Assembly (NCBI GenBank): GCA_964386785.1
Contig: CAYLUD010000025.1
Location: 1-23,816 of the forward strand
Reading direction: 5' to 3'
DNA length: 23,816 nucleotides
Source of the DNA: SZAS-3 sp964386785
GTDB lineage: Bacteria; Chlamydiota; Chlamydiia; Chlamydiales; JAAKFR01
The position numbers were made by a program, and so were the translations under genes. Shown here piece after piece: positions 14,832-23,531 of the stretch. Numbering within the stretch: position 1 is the stretch's first letter; every line of letters begins with the position of its first letter. A model generated the notes under the pieces. That model was not told the origin of the DNA. It ran no database searches and saw only the letters and a list, made by a program, of their open reading frames with translations.

Positions 14832-16180
14832 TGATCAACCTCGTCTTGAATACTTTGAGCTAAGAGATCACAGTAGTTACTGACTTGCTCCAATTGCTCC
14901 CCTTCTACCATGACACGACAGAGATTCTCCGTACCAGAATAACGAAGAACCACACGCCCTCTACCAGTAAGTAGCTGTTCTATTTCTCGTAGAATGCCTT
15001 GAGATTGCTGCAATTGTTCTAATGGGATTTTTTGCCCTACTGGGACATTCCGAATAACCTGAGGGTATTTCACAAAACAATTTGCTAATTCCCGTAAGGA
15101 CTTCTGTGTATCCTGCATGATATTCAGAACCTGCAATCCAGCTACGATACCATCCCCTGTTGTACTATGAGCGCGAAAAATAAGATGTCCACTCTGCTCA
15201 CCGCCTAATGCAGCTTGTTGATCCATCATCATCTGAAGGACATGACGATCTCCTACCTTAGCAATACACACTTCGATGCCCAGGGATTCTAAATACCTCA
15301 CCAGCCCTAAATTACTCATAGGTGTCAAGACTACTCGCTTATATGGTAGTTGACCTTTCTTCAGAAGATGGGTAGCACAAATTGCTAAAATTTGATCACC
15401 ATCTACCAAAGAACCCGCTTCATCCACCATTTGAATGCGGTCGCCATCTCCATCAAAGGCAAGCCCCACAGTGGCCTTCTCCGCTAGGACTCTATTTCGC
15501 AGCACAGTGGGATATAGAGCTCCGCATTGGTGGTTAATATTCACACCATTTGGATGATCCCCTTCTACATATACTTGAGCACCTAGTTCCCAAAACACAA
15601 GGGGAGCTACTCGATAGGTGGCACCATGGGCACAATCCAATACAATACGCATGCCACCCAAATTTTGACCTTTAGGAATCGATCCTTTGACATGCTCAAT
15701 ATATCGACCTGCAACATCATCAATGCGTTGGTTGCTACCAATTTCTTGATCCTCAGGGACAGGGCCAAAATCATTCTCAAAGATAATACGCTCTAATTCC
15801 TGTTCCAAGGCGTCAGAAAGTTTGCAACCAAAAGAATTAAAAATCTTAATTCCATTATCATAGAATGGATTATGCGAGGCAGAAATCATGATCCCTGCTG
15901 CAGCTCGATATGCTGTCGTAATAAAGGCTACACCCGGGGTTGGCAAGGGTCCCACCATCAGAGCATCTATCCCGACAGAACACAGCCCTGCTAAGATTGC
16001 ATTCTCAAAGAAATAGCAAGATCGGCGTGTGTCTTTGCCCACTACCACACGATGGCGCCCTTTTTGTTGGCGACAGAGTAACACGCCTAGAGCCTTACCT
16101 AGCGCTAGGGCCATCTCCGGCGTAGTTGGGTAGTGGCCGGCACGCCCACGAATCCCATCCGTTCCAAACAATCGCTTCAT
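14807..16180 (-). CDS. glmM: phosphoglucosamine mutase
   Basis: The 457-residue enzyme interconverts glucosamine-6-phosphate and glucosamine-1-phosphate, the step after GlmS. The N-terminus is FGTDGIRG. The active serine loop is ISASHNP with S102. The metal-binding loop is DGDGDR at 243-248, the sugar-binding loop GGEQSGH comes later, and the phosphate-binding loop is RYSGTENLCRVMVEG near the C-terminus. Length is normal. The ATG at 16180 has no good Shine-Dalgarno. It is the first gene of the glmM-glmS pair and diverges from pcnB across about 108 bases. Confidence 0.97.
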   Translation of the reverse strand: MKRLFGTDGIRGRAGHYPTTPEMALALGKALGVLLCRQQKGRHRVVVGKDTRRSCYFFENAILAGLCSVGIDALMVGPLPTPGVAFITTAYRAAAGIMISASHNPFYDNGIKIFNSFGCKLSDALEQELERIIFENDFGPVPEDQEIGSNQRIDDVAGRYIEHVKGSIPKGQNLGGMRIVLDCAHGATYRVAPLVFWELGAQVYVEGDHPNGVNINHQCGALYPTVLRNRVLAEKATVGLAFDGDGDRIQMVDEAGSLVDGDQILAICATHLLKKGQLPYKRVVLTPMSNLGLVRYLESLGIEVCIAKVGDRHVLQMMMDQQAALGGEQSGHLIFRAHSTTGDGIVAGLQVLNIMQDTQKSLRELANCFVKYPQVIRNVPVGQKIPLEQLQQSQGILREIEQLLTGRGRVVLRYSGTENLCRVMVEGEQLEQVSNYCDLLAQSIQDEVDQCVALQHT

Positions 16181-16217
16181 GTGGCAGAAGATATCAGGTT
16201 ATAGATAGAGACGCTAG

Positions 16218-16246
16218 TTGAAATTTATGATCATCTCAGGTATGAA
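16218..16246 (+). promoter_or_regulatory. candidate promoter of the pcnB operon
   Basis: TTGAAA (16218-16223) and TATGAA (16241-16246) are spaced by exactly 17 bases, giving a start near 16253 and a leader of about 35 bases before the ATG at 16289. Confidence 0.45.
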
Positions 16247-16288
16247 GATTGGGTAGGATAGCATCGCCATCGGAAAGTCCATTCTTCT

Positions 16289-17485
16289 ATGTCTTTTGAT
16301 CAAAAAAAAGAACCTAAATACTATCCATTTGAAGCCCATCAGATCCACCCCCAGCGCTTGGATCCAAATGCTCTTTTTGTTTTGAAAAAGCTTCAAGAGG
16401 CCGGTCATATCGCCTATTTAGTCGGTGGTGGCGTGCGCGATCTTCTCATGGGTCGTAAACCCAAAGACTTTGATATTTCGACTTCAGCCTTACCTGAAGA
16501 AGTAAAAAAACTGTTTCGCAATTCTCTTCTAATTGGTCGACGATTTCGATTAGCTCATGTACGGTTTGGGAATCAGATTATTGAAGTCTCTACCTTTCGT
16601 TCTGGAGACCCTACAGATTCAGAATTGATTATCAAAGATAATCTGTGGGGAACACCTACTGAAGATGTGTTGCGACGTGACTTCACAATGAATGGCTTAT
16701 TCTATGATCCTACGAACCAAATGGTGATCGATTACGTAGATGGATTTGAGGATTTGAAAAAGCATATGCTTCGCTGCATTGGTACTCCAGAAATTCGTTT
16801 TCGACAAGACCCGGTACGGATGATCCGTCTTCAGAAATTTCGTGCCCGTTTCGGATTCCATGCCGACCCACAAGCTTTAGAAGCGGTGGAACTCTGTCGT
16901 CATGAAATTAAAAAAAGTGCCCCAGCAAGAGTGCTTGAAGAGCTATTCCGCATGTTAGAATCTGGCGCTTCGGAAGATTTTTTTCGTCTACTTGTTCAGT
17001 CTCAAATTCTACATATTTTATTTCCAGAATGGGCTTTGCACTTTGATTCACCCTTGGGAGAACGGTTATACCATTATCTTAAAGGAGTGGATCAACTCAA
17101 TACCCGTGGCCATTTTCGCACATTAGATCGAGGTATTTTAACTGCTGCCCTCATCTTTCCAATGGTAGAGCACCAAATCCTCCAAGCGACAGAATCCTTA
17201 TCCCTGAATGAAATTATGGTGCTAACAGAAACTCTGATTGAGACCTTGCTGTTCCAACCTGCTAAATATTTTCCTCGTCGATTACGGATGGATGCATTAG
17301 CGATTATTTGTCTACAATACCGACTTACCCCCCTCAAGAAGCGCAAGACTCCCGCATCTCGTATTATGAAGCAACGCCTCTTTCCAGCCGCATTGACTTT
17401 TTTAAAATTACGAGCTTTATTGGAGCCTACCTGGCAAAAATCGTATGAATTCTGGAAAAAAAGCTCACACCATGATGACACCTGA
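16289..17485 (+). CDS. pcnB: poly(A) polymerase / CCA tRNA nucleotidyltransferase family protein
   Basis: The 398-residue protein is a class II nucleotidyltransferase. LVGGGVRDLLMGRKPKDFDIS (44-64) holds the GG-x-VRD motif and the DxD metal site (D60, D62). RRDFTMNGLFYDP and the RNA-binding RFRQDPVRMIRLQKFRARFGF follow. The basic C-terminus (RLTPLKKRKTP onward) favours poly(A) polymerase over a CCA-adding enzyme; I cannot exclude the latter. Role: 3' tailing of RNA for decay or tRNA maturation in the cytoplasm. It is the first gene of a three-gene overlapping operon with a GT2 enzyme and lpxB. Confidence 0.93.
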   Translation: MSFDQKKEPKYYPFEAHQIHPQRLDPNALFVLKKLQEAGHIAYLVGGGVRDLLMGRKPKDFDISTSALPEEVKKLFRNSLLIGRRFRLAHVRFGNQIIEVSTFRSGDPTDSELIIKDNLWGTPTEDVLRRDFTMNGLFYDPTNQMVIDYVDGFEDLKKHMLRCIGTPEIRFRQDPVRMIRLQKFRARFGFHADPQALEAVELCRHEIKKSAPARVLEELFRMLESGASEDFFRLLVQSQILHILFPEWALHFDSPLGERLYHYLKGVDQLNTRGHFRTLDRGILTAALIFPMVEHQILQATESLSLNEIMVLTETLIETLLFQPAKYFPRRLRMDALAIICLQYRLTPLKKRKTPASRIMKQRLFPAALTFLKLRALLEPTWQKSYEFWKKSSHHDDT

Positions 17486-18197
17486 TCTTTCTGTTGTCAT
17501 CCCCGCCTATAATGAAGAGGCCTGTTTAGGATCTCTTCTCGACGAGCTTGCACCTGTCTTACAGAAATTATCGGTACGCAGCGAGATTCTTGTGGTAGAT
17601 GACGGATCTACGGATTGTACTGCCCAAGTCATTCTAGAAAAAAAAAGAGACTACCCTCATCTTCACTTGATTCGTTTGGCAAAAAACTGTGGCCAGTCTG
17701 CTGCCTTTGCTGCGGGGTTTCGTGCAGCTCGAGGGATCTGGATCCTAACGCTAGATGCTGATGGCCAAAACCCTCCCTCCGAGATTGCAAAATTATGGGA
17801 TCATCGCAACGATGCCGATCTTATTGTAGGGTGGAGGCAACAACGAAAAGATCCTTGGACGAAACGGTGGATCTCACGCATCGCGAACCCATGTCGTCGC
17901 TGGTTATGTCAAGATGGGGTTCATGATACGGGCTGTTCGTTAAAATTATTTCGTGCTACGGCTCTCCATTCCATTCCTTTGTACCGAGGGATGCACCGCT
18001 TCTTTCCAGCCCTATTTTGCATCGCAGGATTCCACGTCGTGGAAGTTCCCGTATCTCATGCGCCAAGGATAGGAGGAAAAAGTAAATACCACCTACTTAA
18101 CCGATCGCTCTCCCCTCTCTATGATTTATTCGTAGTATATTGGATGCGTAAGCGATGGATTCGCTATGAAGTCCTACCTGGACAGGATGCTTCGTGA
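17472..18197 (+). CDS. GT2-family glycosyltransferase (DPM1/ArnC-like)
   Basis: The start is placed at the ATG at 17472 (or the adjacent one at 17475), which overlaps the end of pcnB by 14 bases; an ATG at 17445 is also in frame. The 241-residue protein has the GT-A fold: LSVVIPAYNEE at 6-16, VVDDGSTD at 41-48, the metal-binding DAD at 95-97 (LTLDADGQNPP), and the acceptor-side HDTGCSLKLFR. This pattern is that of polyprenyl-phosphate sugar transferases such as DPM1, ArnC and GtrB. Unlike ArnC and GtrB it has no clear C-terminal transmembrane pair. The GTGA overlap with lpxB points to a role in lipid A or envelope glycan synthesis; the sugar is unknown. Confidence 0.87.
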   Translation: MMTPDLSVVIPAYNEEACLGSLLDELAPVLQKLSVRSEILVVDDGSTDCTAQVILEKKRDYPHLHLIRLAKNCGQSAAFAAGFRAARGIWILTLDADGQNPPSEIAKLWDHRNDADLIVGWRQQRKDPWTKRWISRIANPCRRWLCQDGVHDTGCSLKLFRATALHSIPLYRGMHRFFPALFCIAGFHVVEVPVSHAPRIGGKSKYHLLNRSLSPLYDLFVVYWMRKRWIRYEVLPGQDAS

Positions 18198-19249
18198 GCT
18201 TAGCCCTCTTTGCTGCAGAACAAAGTGGTGAGCAGCTTGCTGTAGGTCTTTTGTCTCGTCTTCAACGACCTGCATTTGGAATGGGTGGAACCTTATTAGA
18301 AGAGGCTGGTTTAGAATGTATTGCTCGTCCCCCTCATGTTATGGGCATCTTAGAGGTTGCCCCTGAACTACCGAAGATTTGCCGCACATTTTATACGATG
18401 CAAAAAGCCATTCTACAACGCAATCCCTCTGTAGTGATTACCGTGGATTCCCCTGCTTTGTTTCTACCTCTCCATCGATGGTTGCGTCGCCGTGGATACC
18501 GAGGAAAACTCATCCATTGGGTCTCTCCATCCGTATGGGCATGGCGATCTTCTCGCATTCGTGGCATGGCTAAGACATTAGATTTATTAATCTGTTTGCT
18601 TCCATTTGAATCCTCGTATTACCAGCCTTATGGGCTACCAACCCTTACGATTGACCATCCCTTAGCGCATCACATTCTGACTCAAGAAGTCTATGCAGAG
18701 CCTAAGGAACCAATCCTAGCTCTCTTTCCCGGGAGTCGTCCTTCGACGATACGCACTCATCTACCCATCCTTTTAGAAGCTGCTCGTTCCTTCCCTCATT
18801 TGCAACCCGTAGTCTGTTTAGCAAGAGAGTCGCTGCGCAACGCGTTACCTGCAGGCATCAAAACAATCGATTCCACAAATCGATATCATCTATTACGAAA
18901 AGCCCAAGGAGCTTTAGCAACTATGGGAACGATCGCGTTAGAGTGTGCTCTACAAGGTACTCCCACTGTAGCGATATATCAACCTCATCCAACCACGTTT
19001 TGGATGGGACGATCTCTATTTCGAATTTGTTTACCTCACTTTGCTCTGCCTAATCTGATGTTACAGAAAGAGCTCATTCCTGAGCACGTGCATCCCTGTG
19101 TACAACCGGTAGCTATTGCACATTCCCTGCGCCGTATCTGGGATCGTCCTCATGTATTCGACGCACTCGTACACACATTACGTGGACAATTTTCCCTGAT
19201 TACGTCTCCCTTCGACGTAGTTACAGAACGAGTTATACAGTTCCTGTAG
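18194..19249 (+). CDS. lpxB: lipid A disaccharide synthase
   Basis: The 351-residue GT19 enzyme joins UDP-diacylglucosamine and lipid X to make the lipid A disaccharide at the inner membrane. The N-terminus LALFAAEQSGEQL replaces the more usual AGEASGD motif. WVSPSVWAWR (109-118) and LALFPGSRPSTI (175-186) are conserved family landmarks, and TMGTIALECALQGTPTVAIY is the donor-site region. The start is a GTG at 18194 forming a GTGA overlap with the GT2 gene. Length is that of ordinary LpxB; as I recall, Chlamydia LpxB is much longer through an N-terminal membrane extension (LAB_N-like), absent here. Confidence 0.94.
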   Translation: MSLALFAAEQSGEQLAVGLLSRLQRPAFGMGGTLLEEAGLECIARPPHVMGILEVAPELPKICRTFYTMQKAILQRNPSVVITVDSPALFLPLHRWLRRRGYRGKLIHWVSPSVWAWRSSRIRGMAKTLDLLICLLPFESSYYQPYGLPTLTIDHPLAHHILTQEVYAEPKEPILALFPGSRPSTIRTHLPILLEAARSFPHLQPVVCLARESLRNALPAGIKTIDSTNRYHLLRKAQGALATMGTIALECALQGTPTVAIYQPHPTTFWMGRSLFRICLPHFALPNLMLQKELIPEHVHPCVQPVAIAHSLRRIWDRPHVFDALVHTLRGQFSLITSPFDVVTERVIQFL

Positions 19250-19271
19250 CAAGGAAATCAGACTCGTAGGC

Positions 19272-20225
19272 CTAGGAAGGGGAAAATTCCGACTTCAATA
19301 TGTTGAGGATATCCTGCTCTACGAAATGTATGGCTCCTCGAATACCATTCGCTAAGGCCGTACGATTCGAATGCCCATGGCATTTCACGATAATTCCATC
19401 GACACCACACAGGAACCCCCCTGGCTGTTTGTCATAATTGAATTTCTCTTGAAAATGGCGCAAAATGGGAAGACTTTGTTCTGGAAAATGAGCATATATA
19501 TATTCAATGAAGAAGGAAGAGACTCCTTCCACAGTTTTAAGGAACACATTGCCGGTAAACGCATCGGTGACCATCACATCGACCTCTCCATCGAACACAG
19601 AACGACCTTCAATATTTCCTAAAAAGCAATCTCCAAAATGATCTTGCAGAAGGCGATAGGTCTCTTGTACTTCCTTGGTCCCCTTACGTTCTTCAACACC
19701 AATATTCAGCAACCCTACGCGAGGATTCGGAATGCCATGAAGAAGGCGACGTAGTAGGGATCCCATGCGAGCGTAGTCAAGTAATTGTTGAGGAGAAGGG
19801 CCAATATTGGCGCCGACATCCAGTACAACAACCCCATGGCCCCCATTGGGCATCACAACAAGAAGAGCTGGGCGTTGAATCCCTCCTATGGGCTCTAATT
19901 GCAACATGGATGTCGCAACCAATCCCCCTGTGTTACCTGCTGAAACTAGGGCATCCAATTTACGCTCTCGGACCATATGCACGCCCAAGACCATAGAGGC
20001 GTTGCGTTTCTTGCGAACAGCCCAAAGGGGGGATTCCCCCATTTCAATCACTTCAGGAGCTATAACGGTAGAAAAAGAGGCTTGTTGGGACAAAAGGTCT
20101 GCTGTAGCAGCATCACATATGGGAACCAACTCAACAGATGGGTACTCAGATGCAACTTCCAGAATTGCATCAAAGAAATAATTAGGAGAGCGATCGCTCC
20201 CCATTAAGTCGATCCCAATACGCAT
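19272..20225 (-). CDS. plsX: phosphate acyltransferase PlsX
   Basis: The 317-residue enzyme converts acyl-ACP to acyl-phosphate for phospholipid synthesis. IGIDLMGSDRSP at the N-terminus matches the family's DxMGGDxxP with one glycine replaced by serine. VSAGNTGGLVA, VVLDVGANIG and VMVTDAFTGNVFLK are also present. Seven bases separate it from rpmF, and the order yceD-rpmF-plsX is widely conserved. It converges with lpxB across 22 bases without a clear terminator. PlsB, encoded nearby on the other strand, uses acyl donors in the same pathway. Confidence 0.97.
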   Translation of the reverse strand: MRIGIDLMGSDRSPNYFFDAILEVASEYPSVELVPICDAATADLLSQQASFSTVIAPEVIEMGESPLWAVRKKRNASMVLGVHMVRERKLDALVSAGNTGGLVATSMLQLEPIGGIQRPALLVVMPNGGHGVVVLDVGANIGPSPQQLLDYARMGSLLRRLLHGIPNPRVGLLNIGVEERKGTKEVQETYRLLQDHFGDCFLGNIEGRSVFDGEVDVMVTDAFTGNVFLKTVEGVSSFFIEYIYAHFPEQSLPILRHFQEKFNYDKQPGGFLCGVDGIIVKCHGHSNRTALANGIRGAIHFVEQDILNILKSEFSPS

Positions 20226-20232
20226 GAGTCAT

Positions 20233-20415
20233 CTATTTTGCAGCATCAGTCCGGACCCATCGATCCCGGTAATGGCCACAAGCTGGACATGCATGATGTG
20301 GGATACAAGGGGTATTGCAATGCGTACAAGAATCCACACGCTTTGGTTTTTTCGCATGATGGGCTCTTCTAGAATTCTTTCTTGCATTCGAGCTGCGGTT
20401 TCGGGGAACGGCCAT
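20233..20415 (-). CDS. rpmF: 50S ribosomal protein L32
   Basis: The 60-residue protein starts MAVPRNRSS and carries RRAHHAKKP, both typical of L32. Cysteines 30, 33, 43 and 46 form the C-x2-C-x9-C-x2-C zinc site, with an additional C37. The ATG at 20415 is chosen because AAGGAG lies seven bases upstream and the family begins at this MAVP; a longer in-frame extension overlaps yceD and is unlikely. It follows yceD with a two-base gap. Confidence 0.97.
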   Translation of the reverse strand: MAVPRNRSSNARKNSRRAHHAKKPKRVDSCTHCNTPCIPHHACPACGHYRDRWVRTDAAK

Positions 20416-20417
20416 GG

Positions 20418-20837
20418 TTATTCTCCTTGGGATAGGTAACGGTTTATTTCCTTTCGCTCGGGACAAACTCCAAAGCTACACTCCACGCAATGGGGCAATT
20501 CTAACAGCAATCCTTCCCGAATCATCCCTTGCATCTGAAACACTCCAGACCGCAATTCATTCAGAGACTGATTATGCATCAATTCCGGAGTTTTCAACTC
20601 CACAGTGACCCACTCACCACATACACGGCAAGGCATTTGCACTCGAGTGGCAGCCCGTATGGAAAGACAGAATTCACCATCTACCACCTCGGCCTCCCCC
20701 GATACGCAAACTGGATCTTGAAACCGAAGTTCTGCTTCCGAGAGGTCCATCAATTCTGGACCTAAGGTCTCAGAGATCACCTCTTTCCTGCCTTCACCCA
20801 GGCGGTGAACGAAAATCTTTAGTCGATCGCCTTCCAT
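20418..20837 (-). CDS. yceD: YceD (DUF177) family protein
   Basis: The 139-residue protein fits DUF177. A C-terminal segment with CVECSFGVCPERK and the internal CRVC pair form probable zinc-binding cysteines, and position next to rpmF is diagnostic. In bacteria YceD is linked to 23S rRNA accumulation and in plants to plastid rRNA processing; the direct activity is not established. It is the first gene of the yceD-rpmF-plsX unit and diverges from rng. Confidence 0.9.
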   Translation of the reverse strand: MEGDRLKIFVHRLGEGRKEVISETLGPELMDLSEAELRFQDPVCVSGEAEVVDGEFCLSIRAATRVQMPCRVCGEWVTVELKTPELMHNQSLNELRSGVFQMQGMIREGLLLELPHCVECSFGVCPERKEINRYLSQGE

Positions 20838-20876
20838 ATAACGGGAGCGCCAATTCTAAAGGAACCCTCTTTTTCC

Positions 20877-20905
20877 TTCAACTTTTTACCTACTCTGCTT
20901 ATAGT
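20877..20905 (+). promoter_or_regulatory. candidate promoter of rng
   Basis: TATAGT (20900-20905) is a good -10 and lies 17 bases after a weak -35, TTCAAC (20877-20882). Transcription would begin near 20912 and give a leader of about 90 bases. Confidence 0.4.
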
Positions 20906-20914
20906 GGCAGGTCA

Positions 20915-20985
20915 GGCATCCTCTATTTAGGGGCGATGCCAACAATTCTGACCCCCTCTCCCCCACTCTATTGGGGGAATAGAAT
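20915..20985 (+). promoter_or_regulatory. two-hairpin leader upstream of rng
   Basis: GGCATC (20915-20920) pairs perfectly with GATGCC (20935-20940), with a further short CCTC/GGGG pairing inside. A second stem is formed by TCCCCC (20959-20964) and GGGGGA (20973-20978), framed by ATTCT (20944-20948) and AGAAT (20981-20985). The ribosome binding site AAAGG (20993-20997) follows at once. The first hairpin would begin within a few bases of the inferred transcript start. Confidence 0.45.
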
Positions 20986-21002
20986 CAAAGAGAAAGGTTC
21001 CC

Positions 21003-22532
21003 ATGGAAAACACAATTTTATTGAATATAGAATCCAAAGAGACACGGTATGCTCATTTGGTCAATGGTAAGCTCGTGGATCTCATGTTTGAAAGAAAACG
21101 ATCGCGTCAATTGACTGGTAATATTTACCGAGGTCGGGTTACCAACATTTTACATAATATTCAATCGGCATTTATTGATATTGGAGAATCTGAAAACGGT
21201 TTTATCCATATGTCGGACATCTTGGAAAATAAGAAAAAATTTGAACAAATGTTTGATGTAGAAGTGTCCGCTGAAGAAGTACCGGAACCTTCTCCATCCG
21301 TGGATATTGAACAGGCTCTGCAAATTGATCAACCAGTCCTCGTACAAGTCATCAAGGAACCTATTGGCTCAAAAGGCGCACGATTGACATCAAACGTTTC
21401 TGTTGCAGGACGATATTTGGTCATGTTTCCCAATTCTACTCATCGTGGAATTTCAAAAAAAATCGACAACAAAGCACATAGAGAACGTTTAAAAAAATTA
21501 TTACAATCCTTTGAACTACCTTCCAAAATGGGTCTCATTTGCCGCACTGCTAGTATTTATGCTACGGATGAACAATTAATCGAGGAGGTGAATGAGCTTC
21601 ATACCATTTGGATGGAGATTATGTCGAAGTTCCAACAATCCGCCTCGGGAACCCTATTATATGAAGACTCTGATCTCATTAAGCGAGCGGTATTAAATGC
21701 GATTGACCGCAAATTCGATCGACTATTGGTTGATGATTATCATACCTACCAAACTTGTCGATCTCTGCACCAACGTTTTGGGGGTGATCAAACTCTGCGT
21801 ATCGAATTCTATCGCGATCGCGTGCCTATGTTTGAGCGTTTTAATGTAGAAAAAGAGATTGATCGAGCTTCTCGACGCAAAGTCTGGTTGCCTAGTGGAG
21901 GGTATCTATACTTTGACCGTACGGAAGCCATGCATACGATCGATGTGAACTCAGGCAGAAGCTCTAATGCGGAAGGGGATGTAGAAAAAACGCTCTTATA
22001 CATTAATTTAGAGGCAGCAGAAGAGATTGCGCGCCAGCTACGACTGCGCAATATTGGGGGGCTGATCATTATTGATTTTATTGATATGCGCACTTCGAAA
22101 TATCAAAAAAAGGTCCTATCAAAACTCAAAGAATGTTTAAAAGATGACCCAGCTAAGGGATCCATTCTGGATATGAGCGAATTTGGATTAGTGGAAATGA
22201 CCAGACAGCGAAGTCGAGAATCTCTATTTCAAACGCTCTTTACCTCTTGCCCTTATTGCAACAGCAATGGGGTCATTAAATCCCACGAAAGTATTGTAAT
22301 AGAAATCGAGCGAGGATTAAAAAAATTAGCAGAAGGACAACAACATTTTGGAATTACCCTTGTGATTCATCCTCAATTAGAGCAATATATTGACAGGGGA
22401 GAAGATCGCGAGGAACTACAATCCTTGGCAGAGAAATTAAAGATGTCGTTAGATTTTCAAACTTCTGATTTATTACATCTCAACGAATACTTATTTTATT
22501 CTTCTGTAACGAATGAGTTAATCTTATCGTAA
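21003..22532 (+). CDS. rng: ribonuclease G (RNase E/G family)
   Basis: The 509-residue enzyme is the catalytic core of the RNase E/G family without a scaffold tail. It starts with an S1-like RNA-binding domain (about 37-125: TGNIYRGRVTNIL, SAFIDIG). The RNase H-like and DNase I-like parts carry the magnesium ligands D314 (HTIDVNSG) and D358 (IIIDFIDM). The zinc-link cysteines C416 and C419 are in CPYCNSNG. It acts in 5'-end-dependent mRNA decay and 16S rRNA processing. AAAGG five bases before the ATG is the ribosome binding site. The leader is structured. plsB starts three bases after its stop. Confidence 0.96.
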   Translation: MENTILLNIESKETRYAHLVNGKLVDLMFERKRSRQLTGNIYRGRVTNILHNIQSAFIDIGESENGFIHMSDILENKKKFEQMFDVEVSAEEVPEPSPSVDIEQALQIDQPVLVQVIKEPIGSKGARLTSNVSVAGRYLVMFPNSTHRGISKKIDNKAHRERLKKLLQSFELPSKMGLICRTASIYATDEQLIEEVNELHTIWMEIMSKFQQSASGTLLYEDSDLIKRAVLNAIDRKFDRLLVDDYHTYQTCRSLHQRFGGDQTLRIEFYRDRVPMFERFNVEKEIDRASRRKVWLPSGGYLYFDRTEAMHTIDVNSGRSSNAEGDVEKTLLYINLEAAEEIARQLRLRNIGGLIIIDFIDMRTSKYQKKVLSKLKECLKDDPAKGSILDMSEFGLVEMTRQRSRESLFQTLFTSCPYCNSNGVIKSHESIVIEIERGLKKLAEGQQHFGITLVIHPQLEQYIDRGEDREELQSLAEKLKMSLDFQTSDLLHLNEYLFYSSVTNELILS

Positions 22533-22535
22533 TCC

Positions 22536-23531
22536 ATGAACGTTGTAGAAAAAATAGAAACAGGAGTTCGTTCGGGCATCATTTCTCGGCGATGTGGAGA
22601 TCTGTTTTCTGGATTATATCATTCCTATATCAGCACACTCTCTGCTGCACAGATTGATCTTTCAGACCACTTACCTTTATTTTCCATCTATCTAGATAAG
22701 GTCTTAGAGCAGATTCAGCATCCTTTTTCTTTTGACCTTTACCATCGAAAAATTCGCGTTCCATTCGACCATTACCGATTTGGTATCGAGCTCTTCAAAC
22801 CCCTTGTGGATTTTCACGCTTCCCAGCTCCTCTATCCAGAAAGATTACAAGAAATAACTCACTATCTCGATCAAGGCGAGAACGTGGTATGGTTAGCGAA
22901 CCACCAAACTGAGGTTGATCCTGCATTGCTTCATATGTTCTTGGAGCGACTATGTCCCCAACATGCCGCGGATATCATTTTTGTTGCTGGCGAGAGAGTC
23001 TTAATTGATCCCATCGCGATACCCATTAGCCTAGGCTGCGATCTGCTCTGTATTTATTCTAAGCGATACATCGACCATCCTCCGGATCGTAAGGAAGAAA
23101 AAATGCGACATAACCAGAGGACGATGAAACGGATGGCTGAGCTTTTGCAAGAGGGAGGCAAATGGATTTATGTGGCTCCTAGTGGGGGGCGTGATCGTAT
23201 GAATGAACAAGGAAAAATTCGTCCAGCTCCCTTTGATCCTGCGAGTGTGGAGATGTTCCGTTTGATGGCTCGTCAAGCCGAGCCTCGCACACATTTTTAT
23301 CCCTTATCCTTAAAAACATATCATATTCTACCTCCTCCAAAAACGATTGAAATTGAACTGGGAGAACCTAGAATTGTCTCCTATGGGCCCGTGCATCTAG
23401 CCTTTGGAGCTGAGGTCGATTTATCTATGGAGTTGCCCGGCGATCGTCATGCGCAACGTATCGAACGCACACGGCGTGTGTTTGCCCAACTCTTGGACGA
23501 TTATGATACGCTACCGGAGAGTATGGCATGA
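22536..23531 (+). CDS. plsB: glycerol-3-phosphate acyltransferase (plastid/chlamydial type)
   Basis: The 331-residue protein acylates glycerol-3-phosphate at sn-1, the first committed step of phospholipid synthesis. The acyltransferase motif is NHQTEVDP with H123 and D128 (HxxxxD). VAPSGGRDR near 212-220 and the pattern FDPASVEMFRLMA further on are typical of the plant chloroplast-type enzyme that chlamydiae carry, instead of the long E. coli PlsB. No transmembrane segment is visible, so it is soluble or peripheral. It lies between rng and an M16 protease gene with a three-base gap and an ATGA overlap, as in C. trachomatis CT808-CT806 (from memory). Confidence 0.95.
   Translation: MNVVEKIETGVRSGIISRRCGDLFSGLYHSYISTLSAAQIDLSDHLPLFSIYLDKVLEQIQHPFSFDLYHRKIRVPFDHYRFGIELFKPLVDFHASQLLYPERLQEITHYLDQGENVVWLANHQTEVDPALLHMFLERLCPQHAADIIFVAGERVLIDPIAIPISLGCDLLCIYSKRYIDHPPDRKEEKMRHNQRTMKRMAELLQEGGKWIYVAPSGGRDRMNEQGKIRPAPFDPASVEMFRLMARQAEPRTHFYPLSLKTYHILPPPKTIEIELGEPRIVSYGPVHLAFGAEVDLSMELPGDRHAQRIERTRRVFAQLLDDYDTLPESMA

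Noticed and set aside
20416..20466. N-terminal extension of L32 (17 extra residues)
   Set aside because: It overlaps yceD, and the standard MAVPRNRS start has its own AAGGAG site.
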